64,000 bases of DNA from Streptomyces sp. NBC_01197 (GTDB taxonomy: Bacteria > Actinomycetota > Actinomycetes > Streptomycetales > Streptomycetaceae), in assembly GCF_036010505.1 (NCBI RefSeq), contig NZ_CP108569.1, positions 3,917,001-3,981,000 on the forward strand, written 5' to 3'. The notes under the pieces are model-generated. The model saw only the letters and a program-made list of their open reading frames with translations. It ran no database searches and was not told where the DNA came from. This document shows, piece after piece, positions 7,898-15,551 of this stretch (position 1 is its first letter; each line of letters opens with the position of its first letter). Position numbers and translations under genes: made by a program.

Positions 7898-9346
7898 CTA
7901 TGCAGTGGCCGGACCGCCACGCGACCGCAGGGTGAGCAGTGTGATCTCGCTCGGCGCGAACACCCGGAAGGGCGGCCCCCAGAAGCCGGCGCCCCGGCTG
8001 GTGTACAGCTGGGTCCGCTCCCCGTGCCGGCTCAGGCCGTGCACCACCGGCTGGTCGATCCGGACGAGGAAGTTGAACGGCCAGATCTGGCCGCCATGGG
8101 TGTGCCCGGAAACCTGCAGGTCGATGCCGGCGGCAGCCGCCTGTCGGACGTACTTGGGCTGGTGGGCGACGAGCAGGACCGGCTGGTCCGGGTCTGCCCC
8201 GGCGAGCGCACCGGCCAGGTTCGTACGGTGCCCGGCCAGCCCGGAGGACTCAGCTGTCACGTCGTCCACGCCCGCGAGTACGAGCGAGTCCCCGCCGCGC
8301 TCCACTACGACATGGGTGTTGTGCAGCGGTTCCCAGCCCAGTTCCGCCATGCGGTCCAGCCAGCCCTGTGCTTCCCCGAAGTACTCGTGGTTCCCCGTGA
8401 CGTAGACCTTCGCCAGCCGTGACCGGATCGTCCCGAGCGGGGCGGACTGCTCACGGCGCTGGGTGGGTGTGCCGTCGGCGATGTCGCCGGCGTGGACCAC
8501 GACGTCCGCGTCGAGCGCGTTGACCGCCTCGGCGACCCGCGCCGACCAGCCGGCCCGGTCGATCGGCCCATAGTGGGTGTCGGCCAGCACGACGACATGA
8601 GTCCCGTCCAGACCGGCCCCGAGCCGCGGGACGTGGACTTCCAGCCGCCTTACCCGGGGGACGCGCATGGCCTCATGGTGCCCCCACACCAGCAGCCCGG
8701 CCGAGACCACGGCGACGGCCACGGCGACGATCCTGGCCCGGTCGGCGCCGCCGACGTCGAGCCCGATCAGTACGAGGTGCACCAGGCCGCCCAGCACGGA
8801 CCAGGTGAACAGCACCCAGATCACCCCGAGGGTGCTGTCCGCGACGCGAGCCGCCCGGTCGGCCCGCCGTTGCCCGTGGCCCGCGACCATCAAGAAGGGG
8901 AAGACGACCAGCCAGGCGGCGAAGACGAGCGTGCCGGCCAGGGTAACCGGGAACGGCCAGTCGACACCGGACGCGAACAGCGTCCACCAGGGCAGGAAGA
9001 ACAGCACCGCGAGGACGAGGAGGACAACGGCCCCGCCCAGCCGTCGGCGCAGGGACCGCTGGGGGTTCGCGCTCGCGCCCTGGGCACCCGGCTCGGGCGC
9101 CGACCCGGCCTCGGTCTCGGATCGGGAAACGGCCACCACGGACTCCGACGCCCCACCGGCCGGACCAAGGTCCGACTCCGACCGGTTGGATTCGCTCCGG
9201 TTGGATCCGCTCCCGATGGATTCGCCCGGGGTGGATCCGCTCCGAATGGATCCGCCCCGGTTGGATTCGCTGTCTGCCACTGCGCCGCCCCTCATACCAG
9301 CTGTCCCGTATCCGCTGCCCCACCGTCGGTCTCCATCATCCGGCAC
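7898..9346 (-). CDS. Membrane metallophosphoesterase (YkuE/YaeI-like)
   Basis: Up to 482 residues. The N-terminal 90 residues are Ser/Gly/Arg/Asn-rich and repetitive. Four hydrophobic helices follow (about 105-230: VVLLVLAVLFFLPWWTLF, LAGTLVFAAWLVVFPFLMV, VLFTWSVLGGLVHLVLIGL, IVAVAVAVVSAGLLVWGH). The calcineurin-like phosphoesterase domain (about 250-482) has LADTHYGPID, VHAGDIADG, YVTGNHEYFG, LVAHQPK and SGHTHGGQIWPFNF, giving the full metal-ligand set. Relatives act on phospholipid-linked or UDP-linked phosphates at the membrane. The start is uncertain: GTG at 9346, or the ATG at 9295 inside the repeat tail. Confidence 0.85.
   Translation of the reverse strand: MPDDGDRRWGSGYGTAGMRGGAVADSESNRGGSIRSGSTPGESIGSGSNRSESNRSESDLGPAGGASESVVAVSRSETEAGSAPEPGAQGASANPQRSLRRRLGGAVVLLVLAVLFFLPWWTLFASGVDWPFPVTLAGTLVFAAWLVVFPFLMVAGHGQRRADRAARVADSTLGVIWVLFTWSVLGGLVHLVLIGLDVGGADRARIVAVAVAVVSAGLLVWGHHEAMRVPRVRRLEVHVPRLGAGLDGTHVVVLADTHYGPIDRAGWSARVAEAVNALDADVVVHAGDIADGTPTQRREQSAPLGTIRSRLAKVYVTGNHEYFGEAQGWLDRMAELGWEPLHNTHVVVERGGDSLVLAGVDDVTAESSGLAGHRTNLAGALAGADPDQPVLLVAHQPKYVRQAAAAGIDLQVSGHTHGGQIWPFNFLVRIDQPVVHGLSRHGERTQLYTSRGAGFWGPPFRVFAPSEITLLTLRSRGGPATA
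9176..9266. repeat. Degenerate 15-bp repeats in a coding tail
   Basis: About six imperfect copies of a 15-bp unit of the form CGGTTGGATTCGCTC. They encode a Ser-Asn-Arg-Ser-Glu type pentapeptide repeat at the N-terminus of the metallophosphoesterase. They remain in frame and are probably a flexible tail. Confidence 0.7.
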
Positions 9347-9469
9347 ACGGCGTCCCAGGGAATGGGGGAGCGCCCCGTTTCCGTGCAGGCCCTGGTGTTG
9401 GGTTGGTGCCGACCGCGGGCCGGTCCGGTCTTCCTCCCCGGTCTTGTCTCCCCTGTCTTCCTCTGCTGG

Positions 9470-10360
9470 TCAGGGCCGGATGTTCGCCAGGTCCTCCAGA
9501 AGGCCGGGGTGCTTCGGCTCCCAGCCGAGCGCCTTCCGGGTGTGGGCGCTGGACGAGGGCTGGTCGCTCGCGAACACCTCACCGAGAGGGCCGTAGGTCT
9601 CCGACGGCACCGACTCGACCGGCATATTCAGCTGTCGGCCGATGACCGCGGCGATGTCACGCACCTGGTCTCCCTCGTCGGCCACGGCGTGCCAGGAGGT
9701 ACCGGATTCCGCATGTTCCAGGGCGAGCCGGAAGAGGACTGCCGCGTCGAGCGCGTGCACGGCCGGCCAGCGCTGGGCGCCGTCCCCCGGGTAGCCGGAC
9801 ACTCCGGTCCGGCGGGCGATGCCGGTCAGCATCCCGGCGAACCCGCCCGTGCCCTGGTTGTGAACCGTGCGCGGCAGACGTACGGCCGCGCTCCGGACAC
9901 CGCGCGAGGCCAGGCCCAGGGCCGCCGTGACCGCGCGACCACGGCCACCGACCACCCCTTCGGTCGACAGTGGGTCGGCCTCGGTGGAGACGCGGCCCGG
10001 TACGGAGGGCGTACCCGAGACGGTGACGAAGGGACGGTCGCTGCCGATGAGTTCCTCGCCGAGGGCCGCGATGGCGGCGCTCTCCTCGGCGACCGCGTTG
10101 GCGAGGGCGTCGGGGCTGCTGAAGTCATTGGCGAATGCCAGGTGGATCACCCCGTCGGCCTGGGCGACGCCGGCGCGGAGGACGTCCAGATCGGCGAGAG
10201 CTCCCCGCAGCGGCTCGGCGCCGGCGGCGTCGGCGGCGAGCGCGGACGCGTCGGAGCGGGCGAGTGCGAGGACCGTGTGGCCGTTCCCGAGCAGTTCGGC
10301 GACGACGGCGGATCCGATCAGACCGGTGCCACCGGTGACAAAGACGCGCATGGGACTCAT
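9470..10360 (-). CDS. NAD-dependent epimerase/SDR family oxidoreductase
   Basis: A 296-residue extended SDR. The Rossmann dinucleotide loop is VFVTGGTGLIGSAVV (residues 6-20), and DGVIHLAFAND follows as the family's second motif. The usual YxxxK pair is not obvious (a GGRGRAVTAALGLASRG segment lies where it is expected), as in several atypical SDRs, so catalysis may differ. It starts at ATG 10360 behind AGGGAGAG. It is divergent from the TetR gene at 10446, and the two share an 85-bp region with two operators. It is probably the repressor's target and may detoxify or reduce its ligand. Confidence 0.87.
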   Translation of the reverse strand: MSPMRVFVTGGTGLIGSAVVAELLGNGHTVLALARSDASALAADAAGAEPLRGALADLDVLRAGVAQADGVIHLAFANDFSSPDALANAVAEESAAIAALGEELIGSDRPFVTVSGTPSVPGRVSTEADPLSTEGVVGGRGRAVTAALGLASRGVRSAAVRLPRTVHNQGTGGFAGMLTGIARRTGVSGYPGDGAQRWPAVHALDAAVLFRLALEHAESGTSWHAVADEGDQVRDIAAVIGRQLNMPVESVPSETYGPLGEVFASDQPSSSAHTRKALGWEPKHPGLLEDLANIRP

Positions 10361-10375
10361 GGAACTCTCCCTCAA

Positions 10376-10432
10376 GTGATGGGACTCCTGTCCCGTCACT
10401 CTACTGGAGGGATGGGACAAGAGTCCCGTCAC
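10376..10432. promoter_or_regulatory. Twin palindromic operators of the SDR/TetR pair
   Basis: Two 24-bp near-palindromes, at 10376-10399 and 10409-10432, each contain GGGAC-N4-GTCCC and end in GTCAC. The first has fully symmetric ends (GTGA...TCAC). Their centres are 33 bp apart, about three helical turns. They fill the space between the divergent SDR and TetR genes, where autorepression plus control of the SDR gene is expected. Confidence 0.8.
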
Positions 10433-10445
10433 CTATGATGGATCC

Positions 10446-11024
10446 ATGAGCCGATGGGAACCAGGGGCGCGCGAACGTCTCGTCGTGGCTGCTGTCGACC
10501 TGTTCACCGAGCAGGGGTACGACGGCACGACGGTCGCGCAGATCGCCGAGCGCGCCGGCGTCACCAAAAGCACTTTCTTCCGGCACTTCCCCGATAAGCG
10601 CGAACTGCTGGTGGCCGGGCAGGAGGCGCTGAGCCGGCTGCTGACCGAGGGGATAGCCGAGGCGCCCGGTAACGCGAGTCCGCTGGGGGCGGTCGCTGCC
10701 GGTCTTGAGCGAGCTTCGGCAGCGATGGGCCCCATGAACCGCGAGCTCGCCCCCCGGCTGAAGGCGGCCGTCGCCGCCAGCGCCGAACTCCAGGAGCGTG
10801 ACGCCCTCAAGGGCGTCAGCCTCGCGGCCGCGATGACAACGGCTCTGGTCGCCCGCGGCGTACCCGATCCGACTGCGGCTCTCGCGGGTGAGCTGGGCGT
10901 CCTCGCCTTCAAACGAGGCTTCGCCGCATGGTCCGATGGCGACCGTGATGCCAAGGACGAGCTCACCGGATACACCCTGGCGGCCCTGGACGAACTGCGC
11001 GCGGCGAGCGCGTCGCTGGGCTGA
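10446..11024 (+). CDS. TetR/AcrR family transcriptional regulator
   Basis: A 192-residue repressor. The HTH domain (residues 8-55) reads RERLVVAAVDLFTEQGYDGTTVAQIAERAG then VTKSTFFRHFPDKRELLV, a textbook tetR_N domain. The C-terminal half is helical and Ala-rich. The gene is divergent from the SDR gene with the twin operators at 10376-10432 between them, so it very likely represses both. ATG at 10446 lies only 13 bp from the second operator, which supports autoregulation by blocking transcription. It is followed by a strong hairpin (11151-11190). Confidence 0.92.
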   Translation: MSRWEPGARERLVVAAVDLFTEQGYDGTTVAQIAERAGVTKSTFFRHFPDKRELLVAGQEALSRLLTEGIAEAPGNASPLGAVAAGLERASAAMGPMNRELAPRLKAAVAASAELQERDALKGVSLAAAMTTALVARGVPDPTAALAGELGVLAFKRGFAAWSDGDRDAKDELTGYTLAALDELRAASASLG

Positions 11025-11126
11025 CAGGCCAAAAACCTCAGGCGCTCATCGGCGGAGAGCTGATGTGCCGGCACGGGCGCGCCGTGGCTATGTTCTGCGG
11101 CGTGTGCCGCGGGAGCTTCCCCGTCC

Positions 11127-11206
11127 GGAGGATTCGTCCAGGGCTCTTCCCCGGGCGGAGAGGATTCGTCCAGGGATCCTCTCCGCCCGGGAGGATCCCT
11201 CCAGGG
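11127..11206. repeat. Clustered GGATTCGTCCAGGG repeats with perfect hairpin
   Basis: Three units of the type GAGGATTCGTCCAGGG (about 11128, 11160 and, variant, 11191) sit between the TetR gene and the P450 remnant. A perfect 15-bp inverted repeat, 11151-11165 against 11176-11190 with a 10-nt loop, overlaps them. It has no T-run, so it is not a classical terminator, but it could act as one in this GC-rich genome. Confidence 0.75.
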
Positions 11207-11260
11207 CGTCGCTCCGCAGGCGCCATTGACTCTTGCAGGCGCCGCCCGCACCCTCCCGGC

Positions 11261-11843
11261 ATGACCGCATCTCATCAGGCTCCGTTCGCTCCGTGCGCCG
11301 GCGAGAGCTGGCGCTCGCCGTGGGAGATGTACGCGACACTGCGCGACGCGCACCCCCTCCACTACGTCACCGACGGCGACTACTGGGTCCTGACCCGCTA
11401 CGCGGAGGTGCTCGCCGCCGCCCGCGACACGGACCGCTACTCCTCCGCCGACGGCCTGACGATCACCTACGGCGAGCGCGAACGCCTCGGCATCACCGAC
11501 GCCGCCCCGATGGTGATGCTGGACCCGCCCGAGCACACCGAGTTCCGCCGGTTGGTCACCCGCGGCTACACCCCGCGCCGGGTCGCCGACATCGAGCCGC
11601 ACGTCCGCGCCTTCGTCCGGTCCCGCCTGGACCACATCGCCGATCTCGGCGGCAACTGCGACATCGTCGCCGAACTCTTCAGACCGTTGCCCAGCTACGT
11701 CGTCGGCCGCTATCTCGGCGTCCCCGAACACGACCGCGCCCACTTCGACGGCTGGACCCACGTCATCGTCGAGGCCAACGCGCTGGGCGACCCGCTCGTC
11801 GCCGCCGAAGCCGTCACCAGCCTCTTCGGCTACTTCACCGAGC
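11261..11843 (+). pseudogene. Cytochrome P450, N-terminal fragment
   Basis: From the ATG at 11261 about 194 codons match the N-terminal half of a bacterial CYP105/CYP107-type P450: WEMYATLRDAHPLHYV, DYWVLTRYAEVLAAARD, MLDPPEHTEFRRLVTRGYTP, then the E and F helices (VGRYLGVPEHDRAHFDGW) and LFGYFTER. At about 11842 P450 similarity stops. The I-helix, the ExxR motif and the heme-binding Cys loop are absent; the frame continues into the antisense of an ATPase fragment. Without the heme ligand the product cannot be an active P450. The open frame runs to 12217, but the last 120 codons are antisense sequence. Confidence 0.85.
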
Positions 11844-12118
11844 GCGTTCCACTGGTCCGGGGCTTCCTCCGAGTAGAGTCCCCGCTCCGGCAAGGTGGAC
11901 CGGGCGACAGTATCGAGCAGTTCGGTCAGTTCGTCCTCCGCCGTACCGCCTGCCGCGGTGAAGAAGCAGTGTGGCGTCTCGGTGCGCCGGAGGAACTCCT
12001 CGACGAGGCTGGACTTGCCGACGCGCCGCCGACCGCGGATGAGGATGCACCGGCCTGGTTTCGTCGACCCGACGGCATCGTGAACCGCCTGCAAAGGGCT
12101 GTCCCGCAATTCCTGGTG
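11843..12118 (-). pseudogene. ATP-binding protein (archaeal-ATPase type), N-terminal fragment
   Basis: On the minus strand about 90 codons encode a P-loop ATPase start: ILIRGRRRVGKSSLVEEF (Walker A GRRRVGKSS) followed by HCFFTAAGGTAEDELTELL and ending at APDQWNAL. Relatives usually begin with a VGR-E-L motif that is missing here; an in-frame TGA lies just upstream (near 12135). Similarity ends at about 11843, exactly where the opposite-strand P450 fragment ends. Both ends are therefore lost, and no Walker B or C-terminal domain remains. A recombination remnant. Confidence 0.75.
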
Positions 12119-12159
12119 GATCAGCGCGCGGCGTCAGATGCGGTGCATCGCAAGGCGGA

Positions 12160-12194
12160 GGGACGTCCGCATACTGGATGTATGTGGACGTTCC
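12160..12194. repeat. REP-like hairpin with CTGGAT loop
   Basis: A 15-bp stem (12160-12174 with 12180-12194, two non-Watson-Crick positions) closes a TGGAT loop and is flanked by CAAGGCGGAG on the left and CGGCAACGCGGCGAGG on the right. I recall similar flank-stem-loop units in other Streptomyces intergenic regions. It lies between the ATPase remnant and the helicase-associated gene. The remaining sequence to 12370 contains no gene. Confidence 0.5.
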
Positions 12195-12370
12195 GGCAAC
12201 GCGGCGAGGTGCCGTAGCTGTCGTCGCGCGCCCGCCGGGAATTGCGGGACAGCCCTAAGGCGTTGCCGAGCATGTGCAGCGTGATCCCGCCCGATGAAGC
12301 GTCGCATGGCAAACCGCCCGTGGACGGTGGTATCGGTAAAGACACTATTCCTATCGATACATCTTCCTTT

Positions 12371-14824
12371 TCACTCCGGCATGACGCCGTGGACGCGGGA
12401 AAGGGTGAAAACGCGCTCTGCATCCCGCAGGTGGCACCAGGCTTCGAGGTAGGGCGGGTCGAGCATGAGGCGGCTGAGGGTGCGCACCGTCCGGTTGCCC
12501 GAGGTGGCGACATACTCGACGGTGATGGCCTGGCCGGCATCGATGGCGTGGGCGAGCTGACGGACGTCGCTGTACGGCAGGCGCTTCGCCCATCCTGCGA
12601 CGATCTCCTCAGTGTCCGTCGCGAAGGGCGTTCCTCCGTCGAACGGCGCGGGTTCGGATGGGGGTCCTCCCGCTCGAGCGAAGCCGAGAGTGGGGGATGT
12701 CGACGGGGCGGCCAGCAGTTGCGTGGCCAAGGCGGTCGGGTCGGCGGCGGGTACCTCCGTGCGTGTCGCAGCGATTCGGGCTCTGTCCCTCGCGCCGGCG
12801 CCCCGCGGAGCCGGAACGGGAGCGGCCCGCCGCGGCCGGGTTTTCTCGATGCTTACCGTGCCGTCGGCAGCCTCGGCGACAGGAGCGTATCCGTGGGCTC
12901 GGAGCGCGCCGAGGGTCGTGTCGATCGAGCTGCGGCTGACCAGCACAGTCGGAGCCAGCTGCCGTAGTCCGAGCTTGGCGAGCCCTCGGTGGGCGGCGAG
13001 CTCGGCCAGGAGCGTGGGCTCCTCGCCGTGGATGACGCAGGCGGCGGGGGCGATACGGATGCGTCCGTGGCCGCGCGCGGTGTCGGCGATCAGATACGAC
13101 AGCGGCTGCGGCAGGGGCCCGGTGGCGACAGCGGTCAGGTCGGCCGTGATGTCGCCGGGGATACAGCCGGCGTCCAGGGCCCGGCGGATGCTGCCGGCGC
13201 TGAACCGCCACACCGATGCCCTGCCGCTGGTTTCCCGCTCGGCGACAGAGTCAAGCAGTGCGGCGAGCTGTGTGGTGGGCGTACCAGTGACGACGGCGGT
13301 CAGGTCGGCGCCGATCCGGGCCGTGGCGGTGGCTGGGGGCAGCAACCGGCGGCACTCGATGCGCAGCACCTCCATGTCGCCGGCCCTCAGGATGACGCCA
13401 AGGGAGGACAGGGCTCCGCGCGCGAGTACGCCGAGCAGTTCGGCCTCATGGATCACGCCGGCGAACGGCATTCCGTCCTGCGGCGCCCAGTCGGCGAGCG
13501 GGCGATGCCAGGCGATGAGGGGCCCCAGATCCGAGACGGCCCTCACACCTTGTCCTGTTGGGAGCTGTGCGGCTGCGGCCAACAGCCCGTCGCGGGCCTG
13601 TAGACAGCCGTTGCAGGGCGGTGCGCCGACGAGTGCGGGGAGCGCCTTGTTGTCCTCGTCGCGGGCTCGGGTGGGGGAGAGCGGCAGGTCCCGCCATGCC
13701 TGAAGCAGTACGGCGAACTGCTCCGACGGTTCCTGTTGCGCCCAGGCATCGTAAGCATCGGTGGGTGCCATGCGATTGCCGTCCCGGCCCAGGAGCCCAG
13801 CCGCGTACGCGGCCTCGAGAGTGAGGCGGACGACAGCGTCATCGGTCTGGGTGGTCTTGCAGATCCGGGCCAGTTCACGGGCGCCGATCCCGCCGGACTT
13901 CAGCCGGGCCGGTGGAGTTGCCGAGCAGGCCATCAGGACCGAGGCGGCATCGGATACGAAGGCCGGTGCCGCGGCCGATGCTTCGCGATCCACCTCTGCC
14001 GGAGTGACGGATGCCAGTCGCGCGGAAGGAGGTACAGGAGTGAATGGAGCGTGCCAGTCGGGTCCGCGCAGCGCGCGTGCCACCTCGGCGGGCATACGGG
14101 CCCGGCCGAATCGGTGACGGTCCTGGATCAGCAGCCCCCGGTCCAGCGCCCATCGGGCGCCTGGTTCGAGGTCGGGTCCGGGAGTTCCGAACATGACGAA
14201 CTGTGGCTGCCCCGGCTCACCCTGCGCTCGGCGTTCGAGTAGTTTCCGTGCTGCCGCAGGGGCCTTCGCGAGCATGGAGGCGATCTGCTCCGAGTCGCTG
14301 TGGTGCTCCACCAGGGCGGCCAGACGCTGCGGCTTGGTGCCTGGCGGCTTGACGCCCAGTGTCACCAGTATGCCGCGCAGTTCGTCGGAGGTTGTGCCCG
14401 CCAGCAGTCCTTCCACCGGAGCATCCAGCCCCAGGGGCGCGTCCCACGTCTGCCGCAGCGGTCCGGTCATTCGGAGCCGCCCCGCGCTGTCCGGCCAGAC
14501 GAGAGCGTGATCGGCCAGCACCTCCAGCACGGCGTCCAGTTCGCGCGTGGTCGCGCCCTCCCCTGCGCCCAGCAGCTCTACCAGGTCATCGCGCGATGTG
14601 GGCGCCCCCAGCGCTGCCAGCGCCTCGGCCACTTGGAGGTGCGGCAGGGCGAGCCGCGGCAGGACCAGTGCCACCGATCCCGGGCGTTGAAGGCGATCTG
14701 CCAGTTCTCCCACCGAGCGCGGCTCCGGAAGGGACACGGCGTCCGGCCGTGCCCCGAGCACGCGCGCCAGACGAGAGGCGTCGAGGCTGCCGAGCCATGT
14801 AGCCAGCGTTGATGGGGACTTCAT
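12371..14824 (-). CDS. Helicase-associated (XPB/Ssl2-like) domain protein
   Basis: An 817-residue cytosolic protein of the actinobacterial helicase-associated-domain family (Helicase_C_3/XPB-Ssl2-like). The N-terminal half is helical winged-helix-like sequence (LATWLGSLDASRLARVLGARPDA ... LADRLQRPGSVALVLPRLALPHLQVAEAL). It has no Walker A or DEAD motif, so it is not itself a helicase. The middle carries VLRIECRRLLPPATATARI and a strand-rich region, and the C-terminal 90 residues resemble a WYL fold (AGQAITVEYVATSGNRTVRTLSRLMLDPPYLEAWCHLRDAERVFTLSRV). In many actinomycetes a relative sits beside the bacterial XPB helicase; no XPB gene lies here. A role in DNA repair or nucleic-acid sensing is inferred from family only. 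ATG at 14824. Confidence 0.8.
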   Translation of the reverse strand: MKSPSTLATWLGSLDASRLARVLGARPDAVSLPEPRSVGELADRLQRPGSVALVLPRLALPHLQVAEALAALGAPTSRDDLVELLGAGEGATTRELDAVLEVLADHALVWPDSAGRLRMTGPLRQTWDAPLGLDAPVEGLLAGTTSDELRGILVTLGVKPPGTKPQRLAALVEHHSDSEQIASMLAKAPAAARKLLERRAQGEPGQPQFVMFGTPGPDLEPGARWALDRGLLIQDRHRFGRARMPAEVARALRGPDWHAPFTPVPPSARLASVTPAEVDREASAAAPAFVSDAASVLMACSATPPARLKSGGIGARELARICKTTQTDDAVVRLTLEAAYAAGLLGRDGNRMAPTDAYDAWAQQEPSEQFAVLLQAWRDLPLSPTRARDEDNKALPALVGAPPCNGCLQARDGLLAAAAQLPTGQGVRAVSDLGPLIAWHRPLADWAPQDGMPFAGVIHEAELLGVLARGALSSLGVILRAGDMEVLRIECRRLLPPATATARIGADLTAVVTGTPTTQLAALLDSVAERETSGRASVWRFSAGSIRRALDAGCIPGDITADLTAVATGPLPQPLSYLIADTARGHGRIRIAPAACVIHGEEPTLLAELAAHRGLAKLGLRQLAPTVLVSRSSIDTTLGALRAHGYAPVAEAADGTVSIEKTRPRRAAPVPAPRGAGARDRARIAATRTEVPAADPTALATQLLAAPSTSPTLGFARAGGPPSEPAPFDGGTPFATDTEEIVAGWAKRLPYSDVRQLAHAIDAGQAITVEYVATSGNRTVRTLSRLMLDPPYLEAWCHLRDAERVFTLSRVHGVMPE

Positions 14825-15049
14825 GCGGCGTACACCTCGTCGGGCCAGGGAGCTTCAAACAGCGGGGTCGGTTCAAGGATGGCGTATCCCCGTGATCCGA
14901 GGATGCTGCATGAGGGACAGGTTCCCTCTCGGTGGGTGCCAGCGGCTCGTGGGCCGCCCCAGCCCTGTCGCGCGAGAGGGGCCGCAGGTCGAAGAAATGA
15001 CCGAAATGGGTACTTGTAAAGGCAATTGGAGATGCAATCAGTGCACGCC

Positions 15050-15083
15050 GAGAAGCCGAGCTGCGATCGCAGCTCGGCTTCTC
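15050..15083. terminator. Perfect hairpin, probable original tRNA-Ser terminator
   Basis: A 15-bp perfect stem (GAGAAGCCGAGCTGC with its complement) around GATC. It sits immediately left of the partial tRNA-Ser copy, the position where the terminator of the minus-strand tRNA would have been before the islands inserted. The two element right ends carry a different hairpin (24632-24665, 27155-27190). Confidence 0.55.
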
Positions 15084-15103
15084 GTTTCGCCTGTTCAGGC
15101 GCC

Positions 15104-15160
15104 TGCGGAGGATACGAGATTCGAACTCGTGAGGGGCTGCCCCCCAACACGCTTTCCAAA
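15104..15160. other. Partial tRNA-Ser copy, outer attachment site
   Basis: This copies the 3' half of the minus-strand tRNA-Ser(GGA) at 27196-27280: the acceptor strand GGAGGAT at 15107-15113, the T-arm, the variable arm and the anticodon stem up to CTTTCCAA. After that it diverges into AATGTTCGTC, the same flank as the copy at 24671-24725. It lacks the 5' half, so it is not a tRNA gene but the footprint of an integration into the tRNA 3' end: the left end of the 15.2-24.7 kb element. Confidence 0.8.
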
Positions 15161-15304
15161 TGTTCGTCTGGGGTTCGGGGAGGTGCGGGGACGTCCTGAC
15201 CTGCGCGGCCGACTTGCTCAACGGCAACGCCGAAATAGTTGCCCCCGCATGGCTCACCGACCACGCCCGCCGACTGGCGTCCTGACCTGCGGCGCGGCCA
15301 GCGG

Positions 15305-15544
15305 CTACATGATTGCCGAACCGTGGCGTACGCCTGCAGGAGCGTCAGGTACGTGAGCGGCGGGGCGTACGGGGCGGAAAGTCATCCGCGTGGCATTGGC
15401 CGAGAGCGTCGCGTACGCCACTCCCGTGCCCAGCGCCACCGCCGGCAGCGTCTCCTCGCGCAGTATCGCCCGTAGCTGTCGGCCGGTCGTGCCGATCCAG
15501 CGCAGCAGCAGGAACTCGTTGCGGCGGGCGCCTGTCGCCCTCAC
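15305..15544 (-). pseudogene. FtsX-like ABC permease, fragment
   Basis: A 79-codon frame directly after the SARP stop. ARRNEFLLLRWIGTTGRQLRAILREE then LPAVALGTGVAYATLS matches the internal segment of FtsX/MacB-type permeases between transmembrane helices (typically RRREFALLRLIGATRRQV). The rest of the permease is absent and no ATPase partner remains. The last 30 codons do not match the family. A remnant of an exporter once downstream of the regulator. Confidence 0.65.
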
Positions 15545-15551
15545 TGGCTCC

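Larger units (their letters stand above)
14825..15304. other. Non-coding left boundary of the tRNA-Ser islands
   Basis: No gene is supported in these 480 bp. It holds the promoter side of the helicase-associated gene, a relatively AT-rich stretch (14995-15045), the perfect hairpin at 15050-15083, the partial tRNA-Ser copy at 15104-15160, and about 140 bp of unrecognised sequence at the left end of the outer element. Confidence 0.6.

Noticed and set aside
10433..12109. 558-codon minus-strand frame read as one ATPase fusion
   Set aside because: Only the first 90 or so codons (from 12109 down) match an ATPase; the rest is antisense of the P450 fragment and TetR gene.
11063..12217. Full-length 384-residue P450-like protein
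   Set aside because: P450 similarity ends at about 11843 and the heme-binding Cys region is missing; the remainder is antisense to an ATPase fragment.
15104..15160. A second functional tRNA-Ser
   Set aside because: Lacks the 5' half including the D-arm and the matching acceptor strand; it is an attachment-site copy.
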